From assembly GCA_005883085.1 (NCBI GenBank), contig VBAY01000102.1, forward strand, positions 1-20,391: a stretch of 20,391 nt of DNA, read 5' to 3'. The notes under the pieces were generated by a model. It was not told the origin of the DNA, searched no databases, and saw only the letters and a program-made list of their open reading frames with translations. This document shows, piece after piece, positions 15,094 through 20,391 of the stretch. Within the stretch, counting starts at the first letter, position 1, and each line of letters begins with the position of its first letter. The translations under genes and the position numbers were made by a program. The stretch is from Candidatus Bathyarchaeota archaeon (lineage in GTDB: Archaea > Thermoproteota > Bathyarchaeia > 40CM-2-53-6).

Positions 15094-15560
15094 TGGGAAA
15101 GAAGATCGGGCTCGCCGGGGGCTTCAGCGCTCGGTATGGAACAGTTACTCGTCGACAGTACGTAGAGATAGTCACCGGACTTAGAGGAAAGCATGAGTGT
15201 CCAAGATGCATGTTCAGGACCGTCAAGAGATGGAGCGTTGGCGTTTGGCACTGCAGAAAATGCGGATACAAGTTCGCCGGAGGAGCGTACACACCCCGAA
15301 CGAAGCTCGGCGAGATCGCCGCACGAGCCACGAGGGGTCTCATGAGTCCCTCGACACTGTCAACCGAGCTCGACAGCCTCCGAGCAGGAGCGAAAGTAGC
15401 AGTTACAGTGGTACCCCAGATCAAAAAGACGAGGACTAGGAGAAAGAAGGTAGTAGCACCTGAGGCCGAAAAGAAAGCTGAGGAAGGCCGGATTGAGGAC
15501 CCGCAGCCTGCCCCAATCGCAGATGCTGAGGCAGCAGACCAGCCCGTCGAGAACTCATAA
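15093..15560 (+). CDS. rpl37ae: 50S ribosomal protein L37Ae with long C-terminal tail
   Basis: Zinc-ribbon ribosomal protein of the archaeal/eukaryotic large subunit. Zinc ligands Cys36/39 and Cys54/57 sit in HECPRCM and HCRKCGYKFAGGAY, and the N-terminal GLAGGFSARYG is typical. The family is usually about 70-95 residues, but this one is 155. The extra part (about 85-155) is first basic (KKTRTRRKK, 111-119), then rich in Ala, Glu, Pro and Asp, and looks disordered. The frame is uninterrupted. Its 3' end overlaps the Pcc1 gene in a different frame. Confidence 0.95.
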   Translation: MGKKIGLAGGFSARYGTVTRRQYVEIVTGLRGKHECPRCMFRTVKRWSVGVWHCRKCGYKFAGGAYTPRTKLGEIAARATRGLMSPSTLSTELDSLRAGAKVAVTVVPQIKKTRTRRKKVVAPEAEKKAEEGRIEDPQPAPIADAEAADQPVENS

Positions 15561-15855
15561 AGAATCAGAAATCCTACTATCCATAGATTTTCCCTCACCA
15601 AAGATAGCGCGAACTATTTTCTCGTCGGTGGTGCCTGAGACTCAGCAAGCTCCAGGCTATCGATCACTCACCAAACTGGAGGCCAACGGACGCGCGCTGA
15701 TAATGCATATTCAGGCGCAGGACCTGGTTGCCTTGCGAGCTGCGTCGAATTCCTTCCTGCGTTTCATCGCTGCTAGTCTTAGAGCGATCGAAGTTGTTGC
15801 ACCCTTTTATAGGACGCGCCAAGTTCCCGATCGCCCGGCGCGCAAACTTGAGTGA
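15523..15855 (+). CDS. KEOPS complex subunit Pcc1
   Basis: Small dimerisation subunit of the KEOPS complex, which makes the t6A modification on tRNA. The core ILLSIDFPSPKIARTIFSSVVPETQ..GYRS..KLEANGRALIMHIQAQDLVALRAASNSFLRFI is a clear Pcc1 pattern, ending in helix RAIEVV. The start is awkward: no start codon lies close before ESEILLSIDF. ATG 15523 gives 110 aa with a 38-base overlap with L37Ae; TTG 15493 is the alternative. Neither has a convincing SD, so translation may depend on coupling to L37Ae. A rarer start nearer the core cannot be excluded. Its stop overlaps the prefoldin start by 8 bases. Confidence 0.85.
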   Translation: MLRQQTSPSRTHKESEILLSIDFPSPKIARTIFSSVVPETQQAPGYRSLTKLEANGRALIMHIQAQDLVALRAASNSFLRFIAASLRAIEVVAPFYRTRQVPDRPARKLE

Positions 15856-16216
15856 AGAAGTTGAACTTCCACCGCAGTTGCAAGAACAATTGGCCAGACT
15901 GCAGCAGCTTCAACAGACGCTACAGGCAGTAACCTCGCAGAAACAGCAGCTTGAGATCGAGCTTTCAGAGACTGATAGAGCGCTCGCCGAGCTCGACAAG
16001 ATTACGGATCAGACCCCTGTTTACAAGAGCGTGGGCAGCCTCCTATTGAAGTCCGAGAGACAGACGGTTCTTTCGGAACTGAAAGAGAGGAAAGAACTGC
16101 TTGGAACGCGAATAACGGTCTTGGGAAGGCAGGAGGAGCGCACGAAAGAAAGGATGAAAGAGCTTCAAACTAAGCTTCAGGAGAAGCTCCGACCTGCAAG
16201 TGCCGCGGCCAGCTGA
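15848..16216 (+). CDS. pfdB: Prefoldin beta subunit
   Basis: Beta subunit of the hexameric jellyfish-shaped chaperone that holds unfolded proteins for the thermosome. 122 residues from TTG 15848, matching the usual 115-125: a Gln/Leu-rich first coiled coil (about 10-45), a short beta hairpin around TPVYKSVGSLLLKS (about 60-72), then a second coiled coil to about 115. The longer frame back to 15728 lies within Pcc1 and lacks similarity. The alpha subunit is not in the window. Its 3' end overlaps the DHH gene by 17 bases. Confidence 0.94.
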   Translation: MSEEVELPPQLQEQLARLQQLQQTLQAVTSQKQQLEIELSETDRALAELDKITDQTPVYKSVGSLLLKSERQTVLSELKERKELLGTRITVLGRQEERTKERMKELQTKLQEKLRPASAAAS

Positions 16217-17258
16217 AAGCCGGCCCGTGCCGACGATTCCCGTTAAGGCCAAGACGACTTGGAAAGGATTTCTCCGGTCTCTTCTAACCTCCGCTCGCCT
16301 GGCGGACCACATTGTTCTCTTATGCCATCAGAACGCCGACCCAGATGCAGTCTGCTCGGCCTTCGCCCTGCAGACGCTTCTGCACAAGCTTGCACCGGGA
16401 ACTAGGGCCACGATATCGTGCCCTGAAGGAATCAGTGCCCCGACGAGACAGTTAATGGAAAACCTCGGCATCTCGACGCCTAATCAGAAGATTCCAGTAG
16501 ATGCTGATCTGGCGGTGCTTGTTGATACGAACTCGCTTGATCAGCTTGGAAGAGCGTCTGGTGCTCTACTGAAAATGGAATACGGTCTGATAGTTGTCGA
16601 CCATCACCATCCGCATCCTGACACTGTGAAGGTCGCAAGTCAGATGATTGTCGATGAGTCGGCTGCCGCCGCCGCAGAAGTTGTCTTCCGGCTGTCCGAG
16701 GCGTCTAATGAAGAACTGGAAAGAATGGAGGCAACTGCTTTGATGGCTGCGATCTTTGTGGAAACGAAGCATTTCTTGCTTGCGAGAGAGTCAACATTTG
16801 AGGTTGCGGCCAAGCTTGCGAGAGCCGGGGCTGACCCGCGTCGTCTCGCTGGAATGTTGAGTTCGCCAATGAATCGTTCGGAGCGGGTTGCTCGCCTAAG
16901 GGCCGCAGAGCGATCAAGTGTTACCATGCTCGGGAACTGGATTGTTGTTACGTCGCAGCTTGGCTCGTATCAGTCTTCGGCTGCGCGGGCTTTCTTGTCA
17001 TTGGGTGCACACGTAGCGTTTGTTGCGGGAGAAGTGAAGGATAAGATACGGGTCAACATGCGGTCAACGGAGGATTTCTATGAAAAAACCGGCGTACACT
17101 TGGCAAGAGATGTGGCGATTCCCTTGGGAAAGTTGTTGGACGGGGTTGGTGGGGGGCATCCAACTGCTGCAGGATTAACCGCCTCAGGAGCAGTGGACGA
17201 TGTATTGATCGCTTGCGTGAATCGTCTTAGAGAGTCTGTTGGTTCGCTCCAGACCTAA
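16200..17258 (+). CDS. DHH/DHHA1 family phosphoesterase
   Basis: Mn-dependent phosphoesterase of the DHH superfamily (RecJ/NrnA-like). 352 residues: an N-terminal DHH domain with HQNADPDAV (43-51, motif I), VDTN (108-111, motif II) and DHHHPH (134-139, motif III), and a C-terminal DHHA1 domain closing with GGGHPTAAG (317-325). The position of the last metal Asp reads FVETKHF (186-192), Glu instead of the usual Asp. The archaeal family at this operon position is often described as an exonuclease or nano-RNA/cyclic-dinucleotide phosphodiesterase; the substrate cannot be told here. Start GTG 16200 overlaps prefoldin beta. Confidence 0.9.
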   Translation: MPRPAESRPVPTIPVKAKTTWKGFLRSLLTSARLADHIVLLCHQNADPDAVCSAFALQTLLHKLAPGTRATISCPEGISAPTRQLMENLGISTPNQKIPVDADLAVLVDTNSLDQLGRASGALLKMEYGLIVVDHHHPHPDTVKVASQMIVDESAAAAAEVVFRLSEASNEELERMEATALMAAIFVETKHFLLARESTFEVAAKLARAGADPRRLAGMLSSPMNRSERVARLRAAERSSVTMLGNWIVVTSQLGSYQSSAARAFLSLGAHVAFVAGEVKDKIRVNMRSTEDFYEKTGVHLARDVAIPLGKLLDGVGGGHPTAAGLTASGAVDDVLIACVNRLRESVGSLQT

Positions 17259-17270
17259 AATAGCGCGGAC

Positions 17271-17315
17271 GCTTATCATATCATTATAGAGTACTAACTC
17301 AGGAGTGAGTAGGAG
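17271..17315 (+). promoter_or_regulatory. Promoter and ribosome-binding region of the ECF operon
   Basis: The 60-base gap holds AT-rich TTATCATATCATTATA (about 17273-17288). It is followed by AGGAG (17301-17305) and a second GGAG (17312-17315) just before TTG 17319. This suggests the transporter operon has its own promoter rather than reading through from the DHH gene. Confidence 0.45.
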
Positions 17316-17318
17316 ACT

Positions 17319-18185
17319 TTGGCTGGAACTCAAGGGGAGATCGTTGCTGCTCATAGCTTGGGCTTCCAATACGCCGGTTCTGCTTCGAAAGCTCTGGACG
17401 ATGTCAATATTGTTATTCGTCAGGGAGAGTTTCTGCTTCTTACGGGTCCGAGTGGTTGTGGAAAGACTACTCTCTGTCGATGTCTCAACGGTCTCATTCC
17501 TAACTTCCATCCTGGAGAGATGTCTGGGGAGCTATTGGTCGATGGGGTTAGTGTCGCTACTGAGACGACTAGTGAGCTGTCGAGAAAAGTTGGCTATGTC
17601 TTCCAGAATCCGGAGAACCAGCTTTTCGCATTGACGGTGGAGAAGGATGTGGCTTTTGGGCCTGAGAACCTTGGCTTGACGAGGGAGGAGATTAGGGGTC
17701 GGGTTGACTGGGCCATGGGTGCGGCTGGGACGGTTGCGCTCAAGGATCTCGCGCCGTACGAGCTTTCGGGGGGACAGCAGCAACGCGTTGCCTTGGCCGG
17801 GGTCTTAGCGATGAAGCCGAGCGTGATCGTTCTGGACGAGCCAACATCGTTCCTGGACCCGCGGACCGCTGAGGAGATTATGAGTGCGGTGGACGATCTC
17901 CGGAAGGAGAATGGAATCACGGTTATCGTTGTCGAGCACCGGTTGGATCTGGTAGGGAGGTATGCGGAGCGTATTGTGGTCATGGATCACGGGAGGATCG
18001 TTGCGGACGGAACGGTTGAGGATATTCTCGATTCGGAGTTTGACCGGTTGAGCGGGCTGGGGATTGGTCTGCCGAAGGTGAGCCTTCTCTGGTCACTGCT
18101 CAAGAGAGATGGGCTGGTCTCCGAACGTCTTCCCACCCACGTCGAGTCTGCTGCTAAGATGCTATCCGAGAGGCTCCGGAACTGA
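17319..18185 (+). CDS. ecfA1: ECF transporter ATP-binding protein EcfA1
   Basis: ABC ATPase of an energy-coupling-factor vitamin/metal transporter. 288 residues with Walker A GPSGCGKTT (43-51), Q-loop Gln96 in VGYVFQNPENQLF (a typical ECF ATPase string), signature LSGGQQQR (149-156), Walker B VIVLDEP (169-175) and H-loop His207. TTG start with GGAG nearby. It pairs with the second ATPase to form the heterodimeric motor on EcfT. Its TGA lies within the CTGA of the next gene's start. Confidence 0.96.
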   Translation: MAGTQGEIVAAHSLGFQYAGSASKALDDVNIVIRQGEFLLLTGPSGCGKTTLCRCLNGLIPNFHPGEMSGELLVDGVSVATETTSELSRKVGYVFQNPENQLFALTVEKDVAFGPENLGLTREEIRGRVDWAMGAAGTVALKDLAPYELSGGQQQRVALAGVLAMKPSVIVLDEPTSFLDPRTAEEIMSAVDDLRKENGITVIVVEHRLDLVGRYAERIVVMDHGRIVADGTVEDILDSEFDRLSGLGIGLPKVSLLWSLLKRDGLVSERLPTHVESAAKMLSERLRN

Positions 18186-19024
18186 TCCTCGTCGAGAAGG
18201 TCTCGTTCACACATCCGTCCGGTCAACTCGCGCTCAACTCTGTCGATTTGAAGATTGACAGCGGCGATTTTCTTGCGATCATGGGAGAGAACGGTGCGGG
18301 AAAGACGACATTGGCGAAGCAGTTGAATGGTTTGTTGAAGCCGACTATGGGGAGGGTGACGGTAGATGGAGATGACACAATGAAGAAGAGCGTGGCTCAG
18401 CTGTCTAGAAAAGTTGGGATTGTGTTTCAGAATCCCGATCATCTGCTCTTCTCGGAAACTGTTAGGGAGGAGGTCGGGTTTGCTTTGAAGAACTTCGGCT
18501 TCGAGCCCGGCGTCGTAGTGAAACAGGTAGAGAGGACCCTTGAGGCTCTTGATCTGGCTCATTACGCAGACACCTCTCCTTTCCTGTTGAGTGGTGGTGA
18601 GAGGAAGAGAGTGGCCTTGGCGGCGGTCTTGGCTTGGGAGCCGGACTATCTGATTCTGGATGAGCCTACGATCGGGCAGGATTACCAGCAGAAGGAGCGG
18701 CTGCGCAACTTCATCCTGCAACTCAACTCTCAGGGGAAGGCCGTGGTGATGGTGACTCATGACGTGGAGTTTGTAGCAGAGTGCAACCCGAAGATTGTCC
18801 TCATGTCCAAAGGACAGATTGTAGCACAAGGACAAGCGGACGAGGTCTTGTCTGATGATGGCCTGATCGAGAAAGCATCGCTGGTCAGGCCCCAGATGGC
18901 CAAGCTGTTCAGCCAGCTAGCCGGTTTTGGTTTTCCACGGGACGTTGTTGACGTGCACAGGGCGAAGATGTTGTTGGAGGAGAGGTTGTCGCAGGTGAGG
19001 CTTCGTGTCGCTCAGAGTTCTTAA
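18182..19024 (+). CDS. ecfA2: ECF transporter ATP-binding protein EcfA2 (CTG start proposed)
   Basis: Second ABC ATPase of the ECF motor, 280 residues from CTG 18182. Motifs by that count are Walker A GENGAGKTT (35-43), Q-loop Gln83 in VFQNPDHLLF, signature LSGGERKR (136-143), Walker B LILDEP (157-162) and H-loop His193. The first conventional start, TTG 18248, would drop the first 22 residues, which form the conserved strand LVEKVSFTHPSGQLALNSV present in every ABC ATPase. Between the upstream in-frame stop (TAA 18155) and 18248 there is no ATG, GTG or TTG. CTG overlaps the previous TGA in a four-base CTGA, and GAGAGG lies eight bases before it, so a CTG start is well supported. Confidence 0.92.
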   Translation: MILVEKVSFTHPSGQLALNSVDLKIDSGDFLAIMGENGAGKTTLAKQLNGLLKPTMGRVTVDGDDTMKKSVAQLSRKVGIVFQNPDHLLFSETVREEVGFALKNFGFEPGVVVKQVERTLEALDLAHYADTSPFLLSGGERKRVALAAVLAWEPDYLILDEPTIGQDYQQKERLRNFILQLNSQGKAVVMVTHDVEFVAECNPKIVLMSKGQIVAQGQADEVLSDDGLIEKASLVRPQMAKLFSQLAGFGFPRDVVDVHRAKMLLEERLSQVRLRVAQSS

Positions 19025-19781
19025 TGGATTCAAGTTCTCAAGCCTCAAGACTCCAGTTCACCGGCTGGACCCACGGGCAAAATTCCTGCTGGTAATAGGG
19101 ATTATCGTTCCTTCACTCCTGTTCACGAACATCTACCTGCTGGCAGGGTTGTTGATTGTGCAAGTTCCGCTGCTCATGGTTGGCCGTGTTACGAGGCGGT
19201 GGGTTCAATCTCTCAGAGCAGGCGTGTTCCTCTCAGCCTTGATCTTTGTCGTGAACTTCTTCACCGGACCCCTCGTGAACGCTGTGGCATTGACCCTCCG
19301 GTTTCTCTTGTTGATGACGACTTTCAGCTTCTTCTTCATGACCACCTCCCCTGACGATCTCGGGTTGGCAATTGACAAGGTCGGATTCATCCGATGGCTC
19401 TCACGTCGCTGGCTGGGCTATCCAAACGCCCTATCCTTCACCTTCACCACCGCCGTACGGCTGGTGCCTACCATGGCAGTGGACGCCCAAACAGTGGTGG
19501 ATGCGCAGCGGTCAAGGGGCCTTGAGCTGGATAAGGGAAACCTGTTGAAACGGGTCCGGAACTATATTCCGATCTTGATTCCCCTCCTACTGATCGCAAT
19601 CAGGAGAAGTCTCGAGCTGGCGGAAGCGCTTGAGGCGCGTGGGTTCCCCGGAAAAGAGGGCCGAACCTCGCTGTTCGAACTGCGATTCAAGCCTGTTGAT
19701 TATCTTCTATTGGGAATATCCCTAGCGGGGATATTCCTATCTCTCTGGGTCTTCTTCCACTACCGCGTCCCAACGATCTAG
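19005..19781 (+). CDS. ecfT: ECF transporter transmembrane protein EcfT
   Basis: Membrane scaffold linking the ATPases to the substrate-binding S component. 258 residues with hydrophobic segments at about 24-41, 42-60, 70-90, 93-112, 186-203 and 232-252. The two coupling motifs that dock into the ATPases are SRG (170-172, in AQRSRGLELDKG) and ARG (211-213, in LEARGFPG). GTG start, overlapping ecfA2 by 20 bases. No S component (such as ThiT-, BioY- or CbiM-like) lies downstream in view, so the substrate is unknown and it may serve several unlinked S components. Confidence 0.94.
   Translation: MSLRVLNGFKFSSLKTPVHRLDPRAKFLLVIGIIVPSLLFTNIYLLAGLLIVQVPLLMVGRVTRRWVQSLRAGVFLSALIFVVNFFTGPLVNAVALTLRFLLLMTTFSFFFMTTSPDDLGLAIDKVGFIRWLSRRWLGYPNALSFTFTTAVRLVPTMAVDAQTVVDAQRSRGLELDKGNLLKRVRNYIPILIPLLLIAIRRSLELAEALEARGFPGKEGRTSLFELRFKPVDYLLLGISLAGIFLSLWVFFHYRVPTI
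19713..19737 (+). repeat. Perfect 10-bp hairpin inside the 3' end of ecfT
   Basis: GGAATATCCC (19713-19722) and its exact complement GGGATATTCC (19728-19737) flank a 5-base TAGCG loop. It encodes part of the last membrane helix. There is no T-run after it. Confidence 0.6.
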
Positions 19782-20234
19782 AGAAAAGAGCCGCAGGGTA
19801 AACACTGCTCTTGCGTCACGGGATGCTGTGTGCAAGACCCCCCCTCCCTCGGGAACGATTTCCTGTCTGGCAGGGTTTTTGGGCGAGGCTGGCGATTCAG
19901 GGCACAGACCAGGCTTGGATGGTATGGCGTTCTGACGAGTCGTCAAGAAGGGTTTGCTATGCAATTAAGGGGATGGCTTCCAGATTCGGGATCAGGGTTG
20001 ATAATCGGCGATTTCGCGGGTGGGCAACCCTGGATCATGAAGGGCGGGGGCGCGAGAAAAGCAGCCACCCCCGGGGGTCGAGAAAAGCATGCTTAATTTT
20101 GAAGAGAATGTATAGAAAAAGTTGCAGGAGAAAATTAGTTAGCAGAAGAGAACAGATACAGGAATAGAAAAGGTTAAGGAAAAAATGGTCGAGGAAAAAG
20201 ATGCCATTAATATCGTCGTTAGCAATTATGGGTC
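19782..20234. other. 453-bp intergenic region with strong inverted repeats; candidate structured RNA
   Basis: No convincing gene. Open frames here have no recognisable protein pattern. Seen: a hairpin of GATCAGGGTTG (19990-20000) with CAACCCTGGATC (20025-20036, one bulged G) around an inner GCGA-TT-TCGC (20008-20017), extended outside by TTC/GAA; a 12-base palindrome ACCCCCGGGGGT (20067-20078); an 11-base direct repeat CGAGAAAAGCA (20053-20063 and 20079-20089); and a possible long-range pairing of GACCCCC (19836-19842) with GGGGGTC (20073-20079) that would close about 240 bases. After about 20095 the plus strand becomes very purine- and A-rich. It did not match tRNA, 5S, SRP or RNase P RNA signatures that I could check by eye. 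Confidence 0.5.
20206..20213 (+). promoter_or_regulatory. TATA box for a leaderless gene at 20235
   Basis: ATTAATAT is centred about 25 bases before GTG 20235, the archaeal TATA-to-start distance. Transcription would begin at or near the start codon, matching the absence of an SD. Confidence 0.45.
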
Positions 20235-20391
20235 GTGAATGATACGGTGGGGAAACCAAGGCTTGGACTTTTGTTTGCTGCAGTGGTCCTCCTTGCGCTA
20301 GGGGCGTTAGGAAGTGCGTATTGGTTTAGCCTCCGTGGACCCATTGGCAATCAAACCAGTTGCGCGACCGTACCATCGTCCTCGATGTATA
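20235..20391 (+). CDS. Partial membrane-anchored or secreted protein (3' end outside window)
   Basis: Frame open from GTG 20235 to the edge, 52 codons. It opens with a short polar basic stretch (NDTVGKPR), then a hydrophobic helix LGLLFAAVVLLALGALGSAYWF (residues about 10-31), then a polar segment with Asn, Ser, Thr and one Cys. This reads as a signal peptide or N-terminal anchor followed by an extracellular part. What follows is not visible, so no function is given. It could be a substrate-binding or cell-surface protein. Confidence 0.6.
   Translation, partial: MNDTVGKPRLGLLFAAVVLLALGALGSAYWFSLRGPIGNQTSCATVPSSSMY

Noticed and set aside
19811..20167. 118-codon plus-strand frame after ecfT (and an 88-codon frame overlapping it)
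   Set aside because: Arg/Ser-rich composition with no motif, both frames cross the strong hairpins, and no ribosome-binding site is present; more likely structured RNA or spacer.
1..20391. CRISPR arrays, insertion sequences, tRNA or rRNA genes
   Set aside because: No regularly spaced repeats, transposase motifs, T-loop-like GTTCGAATC sequences or rRNA blocks were found on reading both strands.

Overview
This window is archaeal, and the gene content points to the TACK group (Nitrososphaeria/Thaumarchaeota- or Bathyarchaeia-like; the exact lineage cannot be fixed from the sequence alone). The evidence is archaeal/eukaryotic-type ribosomal proteins L15e and L37Ae, a proteasome-SBDS-exosome operon, prefoldin beta, KEOPS Pcc1, Pth2, an isopentenyl phosphate kinase, and a string of KaiC-like ATPases with archaeal 'output domain' proteins. 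Gene packing is tight, with many 1-20 nt overlaps and many TTG/GTG starts.

Layout. 1-1173 (-): malic enzyme, cut by the window edge. 1298-2844 (+): ribosomal protein L15e, then a GGPP-synthase-like prenyltransferase. 2807-3637 (-): isopentenyl phosphate kinase, convergent with and overlapping the prenyltransferase, so two steps of archaeal lipid precursor synthesis sit tail to tail. 3717-10294: a signalling cluster with a small winged-helix protein, a KaiC-like ATPase, a winged-helix/KaiC fusion, a third KaiC-like ATPase on the minus strand, a multi-zinc-knuckle protein resembling TackOD1, an AbrB-like protein, a seven-helix membrane protein with cytoplasmic MEDS-like and degenerate KaiC-fold domains, and a NitrOD5-like small protein. 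10268-10633 (-): peptidyl-tRNA hydrolase Pth2.

10702-17258 (+): the RNA/protein quality-control block. It holds a COG1325-type predicted exosome-associated protein, a candidate box C/D sRNA in the gap (about 11212-11284), proteasome alpha, SBDS, Rrp4, Rrp41, Rrp42, L37Ae with a long tail, Pcc1, prefoldin beta and a DHH phosphoesterase. 17319-19781 (+): an ECF transporter energising module (two ATPases and EcfT) with no substrate-binding S component in view. The second ATPase appears to start at CTG. 19782-20234 carries no convincing gene but contains strong inverted repeats that may be a structured RNA. At 20235 a partial gene for a membrane-anchored or secreted protein begins, probably leaderless, and runs off the edge.

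How it fits together. The right half couples rRNA modification (sRNA), ribosome maturation (SBDS), RNA processing and decay (exosome), tRNA modification (KEOPS), folding (prefoldin) and proteolysis (proteasome). The left-centre cluster looks like a KaiC-centred sensory system: a membrane receptor whose cytoplasmic part resembles an inactive KaiC fold, soluble KaiC ATPases as hubs, and DNA-binding or zinc-binding outputs. That cluster and the C/D sRNA are the two most interesting parts of the window.
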